A stretch of 20,912 nucleotides of DNA from NCBI GenBank assembly GCA_934667295.1, contig CAKULR010000007.1:1-20912 (forward strand), read 5' to 3'. Shown in pieces: positions 13,891 through 20,912 of this stretch. This DNA is from an uncultured Kiritimatiellota bacterium (lineage in GTDB: Bacteria > Verrucomicrobiota > Kiritimatiellia > RFP12 > UBA1067). A program made the translations under genes and the position numbers. How positions within the stretch are numbered: position 1 is the first letter of the stretch; every line of letters starts with the position of its first letter. The notes below the pieces were generated by a model that did not search any database, had not been told where the DNA came from, and saw only the letters and a list, made by a program, of their open reading frames with translations.

Positions 13891-13919
13891 AGTGTATCTT
13901 ATTTATTACCAGACGGCAA
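13891..13919 (-). promoter_or_regulatory. Candidate sigma70-type promoter for the XRE-type gene
   Basis: On the minus strand TTGCCG (plus 13914-13919) and TACACT (plus 13891-13896) are separated by 17 bases of AT-rich DNA. Each hexamer matches four of six consensus positions. The spacer stands out as AT-rich in a GC-rich area. The predicted transcript would start close to the palindrome at 13865-13881. Confidence 0.4.
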
Positions 13920-13971
13920 GGAGGAATTTGAGTACCGGGCAAGCGGGGGTATGAACGGACACGACAAGCGC

Positions 13972-13998
13972 GTCCCTCCCGTTTCGCGCTAGAGGGAC
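13972..13998 (-). terminator. Hairpin spanning the sirtuin stop codon; possible terminator
   Basis: GTCCCTC (13972-13978) and GAGGGAC (13992-13998) pair perfectly around a 13-base loop that includes the sirtuin TAG stop (13989-13991). The minus-strand sequence after the stem reads GCGCTTGTCG, so there is only a poor T-run. It may end the sirtuin transcript with low efficiency or protect its 3' end. Confidence 0.4.
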
Positions 13999-14738
13999 AA
14001 TATTGTTTCGGCGAATGTACCGAGATCCCGAAAAACACCGGTCGCATACGCATCGAGCGACGTCGGCTGGGCGTTCACGATGAAGACCTTGCCTCCCGCC
14101 TGGAGCGTCAGACGTGGCAGGCCTGCGGCAGGGAAGACCGTCAACGACGTACCGAGGACGAGAAAGACGTCCGAACGAATCGCGAGTTCCTGCGCGGCGG
14201 CAAACGCCTTCTCGGGCAACGCCTCGCCGAAGAAGGTGATGTCCGGCTTGTAGGCACCTCCGCATGTACAACGGGGAACCTGGGCCTCGGGATGGTCGGG
14301 GTATCGGACCTTCAAATCCGCAAGCATCGCCAGGATCTCGGAGAAGGTCTTCTCGTCGCCGCAGAGGCGACAGTGATGGTGGAGGGGTGAACCATGTACC
14401 TCGTAGACGTGCGACGAACCGGCCTTCTGATGGAGCATGTCGATGTTCTGCGTTGCAATGCCCTTCAGCTTGCCAATATCCTCCAAAAGCTTCAGGGCCT
14501 GGTGAACGGGACCGGGCGAGAAGCGGCCAAGTCCGTAGACAAGTTCCGCACAGCCCCGATAGTAGATGGACGGGTCACGGTCGAACCAGTCGATGTCGAA
14601 GATGCGTTCCGCGTCCGGCTGCCGGTAAAACCCCTGCGGTCCCCGGAAGTCGGGGATGCCGCACAGGGTCGAGACACCCGCCCCGGTCAAGCAGCCGACG
14701 GTATTCGCACTCCTGATCGCCTCAAGCAATTCACGCAT
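13989..14738 (-). CDS. NAD-dependent protein deacylase (sirtuin, CobB/Sir2 family)
   Basis: This cytosolic enzyme removes acyl groups from lysines using NAD+, producing O-acyl-ADP-ribose and nicotinamide. With the ATG at 14738 the protein has 249 residues. The NAD-binding motif GAGVSTLCGIPDFRG is at residues 19-33, TQNID at 96-100, and the catalytic histidine is H115 in YEVHG. A zinc site is formed by C123-x2-C126 and C157-x-C159. GTSLTVFPAAGLP is the second NAD-contact block. I prefer 14738 because GGAGG then lies nine bases away. The in-frame ATG at 14744 is only three bases from that site and would add two residues. Only about 50 bp separate the start from the rplL terminator, so it may rely on readthrough or a promoter overlapping the terminator. 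The position where rpoB is expected is unusual. Its targets are unknown. Confidence 0.93.
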   Translation of the reverse strand: MRELLEAIRSANTVGCLTGAGVSTLCGIPDFRGPQGFYRQPDAERIFDIDWFDRDPSIYYRGCAELVYGLGRFSPGPVHQALKLLEDIGKLKGIATQNIDMLHQKAGSSHVYEVHGSPLHHHCRLCGDEKTFSEILAMLADLKVRYPDHPEAQVPRCTCGGAYKPDITFFGEALPEKAFAAAQELAIRSDVFLVLGTSLTVFPAAGLPRLTLQAGGKVFIVNAQPTSLDAYATGVFRDLGTFAETILSL

Positions 14739-14789
14739 GGACATGTTCCTCCATGATCCTGGACATGATTTCGTTCTTCCAAAATGACG

Positions 14790-14816
14790 AAAAAGCCGCG
14801 TCCGGATGGACGCGGC
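14790..14816 (-). terminator. Intrinsic terminator of the rplKAJL operon
   Basis: On the minus strand GCCGCGTCC, loop ATCC and GGACGCGGC form a perfect 9-bp GC-rich stem (plus 14795-14803 and 14808-14816). It is followed directly by TTTTT (plus 14790-14794). It starts about 25 bases after the rplL stop codon. This is a textbook intrinsic terminator and separates the ribosomal genes from the sirtuin gene. Confidence 0.92.
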
Positions 14817-14840
14817 CTTTCAGCAGAACCGACGGGATCC

Positions 14841-15203
14841 TTACTTGATCTCGACCTCGGCACCGGCCTTCTTGAGCTGGTCGGCGATCTTCTCGGCATC
14901 CTCCTTGGAGGCACCTTCCTTGACCGTCTTCGGCGCGCCCTCGACCATGTCCTTGGCGTCCTTGAGACCCAGGCCCGTGATTGCGCGGACTTCCTTGATG
15001 ACGGCGATCTTGTTCGCACCGGCGGCCTTGAGGACCACGTCGAACTCCGTCTTCTCCTCGGCGGGAGCGGCGGCGGCAGGACCGGCCACGGCGACGGCGG
15101 CGGCGGCGGAAACGCCCCACGCCTCTTCGAGCGCCTTCACGAGTTCGTTGATTTCGAGGACCGTCTTGCCCGACAGTTCCTTGATGATTTCTTCGTTCGT
15201 CAT
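14841..15203 (-). CDS. rplL: 50S ribosomal protein bL12 (L7/L12)
   Basis: This 120-residue stalk protein forms dimers on uL10 and recruits translation GTPases to the ribosome. Residues 1-35 are the N-terminal dimerisation helices (EEIIKELSGKTVLEINELVK). Next comes a flexible alanine-rich hinge around residues 33-50 (AAAAVAVAGPAAAAPAEEK). The C-terminal globular domain contains KIAVIKEVRAITGLGLKDAK and ends KKAGAEVEIK, all typical. The length matches the family. The gene follows rplJ after 72 bp, has GGA-rich sequence ahead of its ATG, and is the last gene before the terminator at 14790. Assignment is certain. Confidence 0.98.
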   Translation of the reverse strand: MTNEEIIKELSGKTVLEINELVKALEEAWGVSAAAAVAVAGPAAAAPAEEKTEFDVVLKAAGANKIAVIKEVRAITGLGLKDAKDMVEGAPKTVKEGASKEDAEKIADQLKKAGAEVEIK

Positions 15204-15275
15204 TTTCTTCTTCCTTCTTCTTCAACCGCTGGCGTGTTTCATCCAGAGGGTTTCGTTGTTTTACGAAAGCTGTTG

Positions 15276-15761
15276 TTATTCGCCCTTCTTCGCCTTCTCG
15301 GAGAGGACGCGCGCCAGGCGCGTCGCCGGCTCCTTGAGGAGCATGAGGAACATCGCACGGAGCTCGTTCTTGCCGGGAATCTTGGAGAGGGCCTCGACCA
15401 TCTTGGCGTCCACGATGGCACCATCGTAGTCGGCGCCCTTGACGGACGCGCGGCCATCGGACCCATCGACGAATTTCATGATCGCCTTGGCGACGGCGGT
15501 CGGCTCGCCCTTGCCCGTCACGATCGCGGTCGTGCCGGAGAGCATCGCCTTGACGTCATCAGACCAGCCCTTCTCGGCGGCGACCTTGGCGAGGTACGAG
15601 TTCTTCACCACCAAGAGGCGCGAGTCACAGGCGCGGAGGTCGGTGCGGAGCGCACCCATCTTCACGACATCGACGCCGCCGTAGTTGATGATGAAGCAGT
15701 AGTCCGACTCCTTGACGCGGGTCGTGACTTCGTTGAGGATTGCAACCTTTTCAATTCTCAT
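15276..15761 (-). CDS. rplJ: 50S ribosomal protein uL10
   Basis: This 161-residue protein anchors the L7/L12 stalk to 23S rRNA. The N-terminal domain shows the usual KVAILNEVTTRVKESDYCFI pattern, LRACDSRLLVVKNSYLAKVA near residues 42-62, and LSGTTAIVTGKGEP near 74. The C-terminal tail beyond about residue 130 is the helix that binds bL12 dimers. AAGGAG lies nine bases before the ATG at 15761 and overlaps the rplA stop region. Only 13 bp separate rplA from rplJ, so there is no room here for the long L10 leader that precedes rplJ in Escherichia coli. Autogenous control would have to work differently or upstream. Confidence 0.97.
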   Translation of the reverse strand: MRIEKVAILNEVTTRVKESDYCFIINYGGVDVVKMGALRTDLRACDSRLLVVKNSYLAKVAAEKGWSDDVKAMLSGTTAIVTGKGEPTAVAKAIMKFVDGSDGRASVKGADYDGAIVDAKMVEALSKIPGKNELRAMFLMLLKEPATRLARVLSEKAKKGE

Positions 15762-15774
15762 GGCTCAAAACTCC

Positions 15775-16467
15775 TTACTCGGCGGCCGCGAGGGTGCAGG
15801 GCACGCCGATGCCCATGGTGGACGAGAGCGTGAGGGACTTGATGAAGACGCCCTTCACGGCGGCCGGGCGCGCGGCCTGGACGGCCTCGACGACGGCGTT
15901 CACGTTGGCGAGGAGCTTGTCCGCGTCGAACGAGAGCTTGCCGGCGATGACGCAGCAGTTGCCCGTCTTGTCCATGCGGAAGTCGACCTTGCCGGCCTTC
16001 GCGTCCTTGACGGCGGTGGCGGGATCGTCCGTGACCGTGCCCGTCTTGGGGTTCGGCATGAGGCCGCGCGGACCGAGGATACGGGCGCACTTGCGCACGC
16101 TCTTCATGGCTTCGGTCGTCGCAATCGCGACGTCGAAGTCGGTCCAGCCGCCCAGCACCTTCTCGATCATGTCGTCGAGGCCGACGAAGTCGGCGCCCGC
16201 CGCGCGGGCCTCCTCGGCGTGGTCGCCACCCGCGAAGACGACGACCTTGACCTTCTTGCCGGAACCGGCGGGGAGCTTCACCGTACCGCGCACCGGGGTG
16301 TCGGTCTTGGTGGTGTCCGCACCGAGGCGCATGGAGACGTCAAGCGTCTCGTCGAACTTCTTCGAGCCGGGGTGGGACTTGATGAACTTGATGGCTTCCT
16401 CGACGGAGACGGCCTTCTTCGGCGCCTCCTTGAGGGTGTTCTGATATCTCTTGCTACGCTTGGACAT
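15775..16467 (-). CDS. rplA: 50S ribosomal protein uL1
   Basis: This 230-residue protein binds 23S rRNA in the L1 stalk and helps release deacylated tRNA. In many bacteria it also represses the rplKA mRNA. The N-terminus MSKRSKRYQNTLKEA, the FDETLDVSMRLGADTTKTD block near residue 38, VRGTVKLPAGSGKKVKVVVF, and RILGPRGLMPNPKTGTVT near residue 129 are hallmark uL1 segments. The C-terminal SSTMGIGVPCTL is also conserved. The length is normal. It lies 13 bp after rplK and has AAAGGA ahead of the ATG. Confidence 0.98.
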   Translation of the reverse strand: MSKRSKRYQNTLKEAPKKAVSVEEAIKFIKSHPGSKKFDETLDVSMRLGADTTKTDTPVRGTVKLPAGSGKKVKVVVFAGGDHAEEARAAGADFVGLDDMIEKVLGGWTDFDVAIATTEAMKSVRKCARILGPRGLMPNPKTGTVTDDPATAVKDAKAGKVDFRMDKTGNCCVIAGKLSFDADKLLANVNAVVEAVQAARPAAVKGVFIKSLTLSSTMGIGVPCTLAAAE

Positions 16468-16480
16468 GGCTGCGTTCCTT

Positions 16481-16906
16481 TCAGTCCACGACTTCGATGC
16501 CCATGTTGCGGGCGGTACCGGCGATCATGCGCATCGCGGCCTCGACGTCGGTCGTGTTGAGATCGGCCTTCTTCGTCTCGACGATCTGCCTGAGATCGTC
16601 CTTGGTGACCTTGCCGACCTTGTTCTTGTTCGGAACGCCCGAGCCCTTGGCGAGACCGGCAGCCTTCTTCAGGAGCACGCTCGCGGGCGGCGACTTGAAC
16701 TGCAGCGAGAAGCTGCGGTCCTGGTAGACGGTGATGATCACGGGGATCACGAGACCGGCCTGCTTCTGCGTCTTGGCGTTGAACTCCTTGCAGAACTGCA
16801 TGATGTTCACGCCGGCGGAACCGAGCGCCGGACCCACGGGCGGCGCGGGATTCGCGGCACCGGCGGGAATCTGGAGCTTGACAACTCCCTTGACCTTCTT
16901 AGCCAT
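16481..16906 (-). CDS. rplK: 50S ribosomal protein uL11
   Basis: This 141-residue protein binds the GTPase-associated region of 23S rRNA and is required for the stringent response sensor RelA. The N-terminal domain contains LQIPAGAANPAPPVGPALGS with the conserved proline-rich thiostrepton-binding segment. GVNIMQFCKEFNAKTQ follows. The C-terminal RNA-binding domain ends RMIAGTARNMGIEVVD, the family signature. The length is exactly typical. A 69-bp gap separates it from nusG, and a GAAGGA site lies upstream of the ATG. No clear promoter was recognised in that gap, so co-transcription with nusG is likely. Confidence 0.98.
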   Translation of the reverse strand: MAKKVKGVVKLQIPAGAANPAPPVGPALGSAGVNIMQFCKEFNAKTQKQAGLVIPVIITVYQDRSFSLQFKSPPASVLLKKAAGLAKGSGVPNKNKVGKVTKDDLRQIVETKKADLNTTDVEAAMRMIAGTARNMGIEVVD

Positions 16907-16975
16907 TTCTTTCCTTCACTTTCCGCGGAACCTCCCGGCATCCCAACCGGTGCAGACGGCCCGCAAAACCAACGC

Positions 16976-17581
16976 CTATTCCTGCGGCTGGGCCTGCATG
17001 TCCTCCACGGACACCTTCTCGACCTGCCAGTAATCGACGTCGACAGGGACCTTGCGGCTGAAGACGCTGACTTCAACCTTGAGCTTGCCCTTGTCGGGAT
17101 CAACCATTGAAACGAGGCCCGTCAAACCCATGAACGCGCCTTCGTTGATCTTCACCGTGTCGTCCACGTTGAAAGTAACCTTCGGACGCGGCTTCTCGGC
17201 GGCCTGCATCGGCTTCGTCGAGAGAATCGCATCCACTTCCGCCTGGGAGAGCGGCGTCGGCCGCTGCATGAGCCAGGACCCGATCACGCCGGGCGTCTCG
17301 CGCAGGAACTGCCACGTGCGCTCCACAATCGCCCGCTTGCCCGTCGCCGGATCCATCCCCTCTCCGTAGAGGGCCATCTCGACGAGCACGTAGCCCGGAA
17401 AGACCTTCTTGTTCAGCGTGCGCTTCTTCCCGTTCTTGGTCTCCGTGACCTTCTCCATCGGGATGATGCACTGGCCGACGTACTCGCCCATCTCCTCCAT
17501 GACGGTACGGGCCTTGATCGAGGTCTGAACCTTGTTCTCCTGACCCGTGAGGGTCTGAAGGACGAACCATTCCTTCTTCAT
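16976..17581 (-). CDS. nusG: Transcription termination/antitermination protein NusG
   Basis: This 201-residue protein binds RNA polymerase and links it to Rho or ribosomal S10. The N-terminal NGN domain starts KKEWFVLQTLTGQENKVQTS, includes KKVFPGYVLVEM near residue 79, and has an insertion around residues 92-101 (YGEGMDPATG) that makes it a little longer than the 180-residue Escherichia coli protein. TWQFLRETPGVIGSW is conserved. The C-terminal KOW domain covers residues about 140-190 (DTVKINEGAFMGLTGLVSMVD onward). The gene lies 14 bp after secE, in the standard secE-nusG-rplK order. I see no sign that it is the specialised NusG paralogue found in polysaccharide loci. Confidence 0.96.
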   Translation of the reverse strand: MKKEWFVLQTLTGQENKVQTSIKARTVMEEMGEYVGQCIIPMEKVTETKNGKKRTLNKKVFPGYVLVEMALYGEGMDPATGKRAIVERTWQFLRETPGVIGSWLMQRPTPLSQAEVDAILSTKPMQAAEKPRPKVTFNVDDTVKINEGAFMGLTGLVSMVDPDKGKLKVEVSVFSRKVPVDVDYWQVEKVSVEDMQAQPQE

Positions 17582-17595
17582 GGATCAGCCACCTC

Positions 17596-17796
17596 TCAGA
17601 CGCCCGTATGCACGAGCGCGATGAACTTCTGGATCACCTTGTCGCACACCAGCGTGGTGACGGCGAGAATGACGATGAAGGCAAGCACCACGAGCGTCGA
17701 ATCGTAGAGCTCGTGCTTGCCAGGCCAGGACACGCGGCGTGCTTCGCCCCTCACTTCCGCGAAGTACCCGATGACGCGGTGAAAGAAGTTCTTCAT
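17596..17796 (-). CDS. secE: Preprotein translocase subunit SecE
   Basis: This 66-residue single-span inner-membrane protein is the SecE type with one transmembrane helix. The amphipathic region carries the conserved VRGEARRVSWPGKHELYDST stretch, in which the basic-VxWP motif contacts SecY. The helix runs from about residue 35 to 55 (VVLAFIVILAVTTLVCD). The position between tRNA-Trp and nusG is the standard bacterial arrangement. Small size and low sequence conservation are normal for this protein. Confidence 0.95.
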   Translation of the reverse strand: MKNFFHRVIGYFAEVRGEARRVSWPGKHELYDSTLVVLAFIVILAVTTLVCDKVIQKFIALVHTGV

Positions 17797-17816
17797 CTCA
17801 TCCTCTGAAAATAAGT

Positions 17817-17890
17817 TGGCAGGGTAGGAGGGAATCGAACCCCCATAGGCGGTTTTGGAGACCGCTGCACTGCCATTGTGCTACTACCCT
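17817..17890 (-). tRNA. trnW: tRNA-Trp (anticodon CCA), CCA end encoded
   Basis: The minus strand folds into a complete cloverleaf of 74 bases. The acceptor stem is AGGGTAG/CTACCCT. The D-arm is GCAC/GTGC, and the anticodon stem is GCGGT/ACCGC with loop CTCCAAA, giving anticodon CCA. The T-arm is GGGGG/CCCTC around TTCGATT. The discriminator is G, followed by an encoded CCA at plus 17817-17819. It lies between rpmG and secE, the classic tuf-trnW-secE neighbourhood. Confidence 0.97.
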
Positions 17891-17924
17891 ACTTGGCTTC
17901 CGCCACAGAGGCGGACACCACAAA

Positions 17925-18077
17925 TTACTTGACTTCCTTGTGACCGGTATGCTTGCGGCAGAACGGGCAGAACTTCGCCTTTTCGACACGTTCCGTCATC
18001 GTCTTCTTGTTGCGCGTCGACGTATAGTTGCGGCGCTTGCACTCGGTACACGCTAGAATTGCCAAATCGCGGGGCAT
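17925..18077 (-). CDS. rpmG: 50S ribosomal protein bL33
   Basis: This 50-residue protein begins MPRDLAILACTECKRRNYTS and ends KAKFCPFCRKHTGHKEVK. Two CxxC pairs (C10/C13 and C37/C40) mark the zinc-binding form of bL33. The basic composition and the RNYTSTRNKK segment are typical. A GAAGGA site lies about eight bases before the ATG. The order tuf, rpmG, trnW, secE, nusG is common in bacteria. It is the usual length for this protein. Confidence 0.97.
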   Translation of the reverse strand: MPRDLAILACTECKRRNYTSTRNKKTMTERVEKAKFCPFCRKHTGHKEVK

Positions 18078-18199
18078 TGTATCAAATCCTTCCGTCGTCT
18101 GCAAGTGTATTCTTCGAGGAATCAGCCCGCCCGTCGCCCCGGTCGACCACTGTGGCCGGGACTCGGGGCAGGCATCTCACAGAAGACGCATCTTCGTTG

Positions 18200-19411
<1,212 letters not shown>

Positions 19412-19450
19412 TTTGGACTCCTGTGAGTTGTGTTACGTTGTTCGTCATAC

Positions 19451-19526
19451 TGGAGCCACCTAGCGGAATCGAACCGCCGACCTCATCCTTACCAAGGATG
19501 TGCTCTACCTACTGAGCTAAAGTGGC
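19451..19526 (-). tRNA. trnT: tRNA-Thr (anticodon GGU), CCA end encoded
   Basis: A full cloverleaf of 76 bases is visible on the minus strand. The acceptor stem is GCCACTT/AGGTGGC with one G-T pair, and the D-arm is GCTC/GAGC. The anticodon arm is CATCC/GGATG with loop TTGGTAA, giving anticodon GGT. The T-arm is GGCGG/CCGCT around TTCGATT. The discriminator is T, followed by an encoded CCA at plus 19451-19453. It lies 39 bp ahead of tuf and just behind a promoter, as in the tRNA-tufB operons of other bacteria. Confidence 0.97.
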
Positions 19527-19546
19527 TTTTTTTGACAAGCCCGAAT

Positions 19547-19575
19547 AGTATACCGAAGTCGGAACGAAGACGCAA
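19547..19575 (-). promoter_or_regulatory. Sigma70-type promoter for the tRNA-Thr/tuf transcript
   Basis: On the minus strand TTGCGT (plus 19570-19575) and TATACT (plus 19547-19552) are separated by exactly 17 bases. The -10 matches five of six consensus positions and the -35 keeps the TTG core. The predicted start lies about 15 bases before the mature 5' end of tRNA-Thr. It is the clearest promoter in the housekeeping block. Confidence 0.65.
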
Positions 19576-19594
19576 GTGGGTAGAACAAGAAAAT

Positions 19595-20380
19595 TCAGCC
19601 CGCCAATTCGCCCTTCAGGGCCTCCTCGCCGCGCCAGGCGTAGTATTTTCCCAGCTTCAGCCTGGCCGCCGCCGCCGTATCGCAGAACACCCAGGCGTCC
19701 GGGTGCATCTGGAGCGCGCTCGCCGTGCAGAACTGCGAGACGCCGCCCTCGACCATGCCCTTCACCGCGTCGGCCTTGTTCGCGCCGAACGCGAGCAGCA
19801 CGATGCGCTTCGCCTCCAGGATCGTCCCCACGCCCATCGAGAGCGCCTGCTTCGGCACGTCGGCGGCCTTCTTGAAGAACCGCGCGTTGTCCTTGATCGT
19901 CTGCGGCGTAAGCGAGACGATGCGCGTGCGGCTCGCGAGCGAACTGCCCGGCTCGTTGAACGCGATGTGGCCGTCGGACCCGATGCCGAGCACCTGCAGG
20001 TCGATGCCGCCCGCCTTCCTGATCGCCGCCTCGTAGTCCGCGACCTCCTTCCGCCAGTCCTCCGCAAGCCCGTTGAGGACGTGCGTGTTCTTCTTCGCGA
20101 TGTCGATCGAATCGAAGAGGTTCGCGTCCATGAAGTACCGATAGCTCTGGTCGTGGGTCGGCGGAAGCCCCCAGTATTCGTCCAGGTTCCAGGTGCGCAC
20201 CGTCTTGAAGGAGATCTTCTTCGCCTTGTTGTCGGCGATCAGGCACCTGTACATCTCCACGGGCGTCGAACCGGTCGCGAGGCCCAGCACGGCCTTCGGG
20301 TTCCGCTTCACGCACGCCGCCACGAGGTCGGCCGCCCGGCGGCTCGCCTCTTCCTTCGTCCTGCAGATGATGAGTTCCAT
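19595..20380 (-). CDS. nagB: Glucosamine-6-phosphate deaminase
   Basis: This cytosolic enzyme converts glucosamine 6-phosphate to fructose 6-phosphate and ammonia in amino-sugar catabolism. The protein has 261 residues, close to the usual 240-270. LGLATGSTPVEMY at residues 32-44 forms the phosphate-binding loop. NLDEYWG gives the catalytic aspartate D67. GIGSDGHIAFNEPG at 132-145 supplies D136, H138 and E143, which align with the Escherichia coli catalytic set. A SMGVGTILEAKRIVLLAFG block follows. It lies 39 bp after aroE on the same strand, and AAAGGA lies ahead of its ATG. No allosteric-site assessment was possible. Related 6-phosphogluconolactonases lack this exact active-site pattern, so the call is firm. 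Confidence 0.94.
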   Translation of the reverse strand: MELIICRTKEEASRRAADLVAACVKRNPKAVLGLATGSTPVEMYRCLIADNKAKKISFKTVRTWNLDEYWGLPPTHDQSYRYFMDANLFDSIDIAKKNTHVLNGLAEDWRKEVADYEAAIRKAGGIDLQVLGIGSDGHIAFNEPGSSLASRTRIVSLTPQTIKDNARFFKKAADVPKQALSMGVGTILEAKRIVLLAFGANKADAVKGMVEGGVSQFCTASALQMHPDAWVFCDTAAAARLKLGKYYAWRGEEALKGELAG

Positions 20381-20419
20381 TCGACTGTCCTTTCCGTTAG
20401 AAGCAACCTTCCCGTCCGC

Positions 20420-20912
20420 TCAACCCCGGATCGCGCGGAGCATCGCGGCGCGGTCGGCGGTGAGGCCCGTCCAGAACTCGAACGACTTCGCGCCCTGCCC
20501 GACGAGGAATTCGAGTCCGTCGGCGGCCTCGGCGCCCGCCGCCTTCGCAGCCGCCGCCGTGGGCGGGAAGTGGACGGTCGGCACGATGTCGAGGACGAAC
20601 TGCCCCGGATGGAACGCGGACGGCGGGAGCGCGCTCGGCTCCCCCTCGTGGAGCCCCATCGGCGTCGCGTTCACGACAATCTCCGCCTCCTCGGCCGCCG
20701 CGCCCCAGCGCGCCTTCGACGCCGCGAGGTCGGCCCCGCACACGCCCGCGCCGGGCACCGACTCGGGAACGGGCGCGAGCGCCGTCACCTGCGTCCCCGT
20801 CCCGAGCGCCGCCAGCCTTTCGGCGAGCGCCGCGACGCGCGCGTGCGGCGCGCCGCCGAAGCCCAACGCGCCGAGCGAGCCGTCGCCGAGGGGCAGCGCC
20901 TCCTCCCAGTCC
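20420..20912 (-). CDS. aroE: Shikimate dehydrogenase, C-terminal part (5' end outside the window)
   Basis: About 163 residues are visible and the frame is open to the right edge, so the N-terminal substrate domain is missing. The enzyme reduces 3-dehydroshikimate to shikimate with NADPH in the aromatic pathway. The cofactor loop appears as LGFGGAPHARVAALAERLA, a variant of the usual GAGGAARA motif. EIVVNATPMGLHEG is the conserved NATPxG block. The C-terminal QGAKSFEFWTG matches the family QGAxxFxxWTG signature. The frame has no start codon of its own that fits the family within the window, apart from an internal TTG at 20866. It is very GC-rich compared with the glycan genes. A quinate/shikimate dehydrogenase variant cannot be excluded. 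Confidence 0.88.
   Translation of the reverse strand, partial: DWEEALPLGDGSLGALGFGGAPHARVAALAERLAALGTGTQVTALAPVPESVPGAGVCGADLAASKARWGAAAEEAEIVVNATPMGLHEGEPSALPPSAFHPGQFVLDIVPTVHFPPTAAAAKAAGAEAADGLEFLVGQGAKSFEFWTGLTADRAAMLRAIRG

Noticed and set aside
14784..15833. 349-codon plus-strand frame opposite rplL and rplJ
   Set aside because: It is a shadow of the ribosomal genes and the terminator, with repetitive Leu/Gly/Asp composition and no credible start region.
18078..18199. Possible terminator or promoter between tuf and rpmG
   Set aside because: Short inverted repeats (GAAGA/TCTTC, CCCGG/CCGGG) are present, but none has a T-run, and no convincing -35/-10 pair was found. I read the gap as a plain intergenic spacer.

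Overview
This window reads as a chromosomal piece of a GC-rich bacterium. Every gene I can support lies on the minus strand, so transcription runs from high to low coordinates. The ribosomal genes and the PVC-like switch I of EF-Tu suggest the Verrucomicrobiota/Kiritimatiellota/Lentisphaerota side of the PVC superphylum. That placement is inference from remembered sequences, not from a search.

Region A (about 14.8-20.9 kb) is housekeeping. In transcription order it holds the 3' part of aroE, nagB, a sigma70-like promoter, tRNA-Thr(GGU), tuf, rpmG (50 aa), tRNA-Trp(CCA), secE, nusG, rplK, rplA, rplJ and rplL. It closes with a strong intrinsic terminator. rpoB does not follow rplL, unlike the usual bacterial order.

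Region B (about 12.1-14.75 kb) is a loose set of accessory genes. It contains a sirtuin, an XRE-type repressor with its own promoter and candidate operator, a short UDP-glucose/GDP-mannose-type dehydrogenase without the C-terminal domain, and an ORF6N-domain protein. Small structural elements lie among them: a perfect 15-bp inverted repeat inside the ORF6N gene, a GGGGTCAGACCCC-type palindrome, and two hairpins whose loops hold a stop codon.

Region C (about 0-12.06 kb) is a tightly packed surface-polysaccharide operon. It encodes a Wzx-like flippase, a radical-SAM glycyl-radical activase, a glycyl radical enzyme (GRE), UDP-galactopyranose mutase, two GT2 and two GT4 glycosyltransferases, a hexapeptide acetyltransferase, a polymerase/O-antigen ligase-type membrane protein, and the first codons of another GT4 enzyme. 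Most junctions overlap by 1-22 bp, which implies one coupled transcript. The probable product is a galactofuranose-containing, possibly O-acetylated glycan that is assembled on a lipid carrier and flipped across the inner membrane.

The most unusual feature is the oxygen-sensitive GRE/activase pair embedded between the flippase and the galactofuranose gene. It suggests an anaerobic radical step linked to glycan synthesis. Base composition falls from very GC-rich in aroE and the ribosomal genes to near 50% in the distal glycosyltransferases, which fits exchange of the polysaccharide locus.
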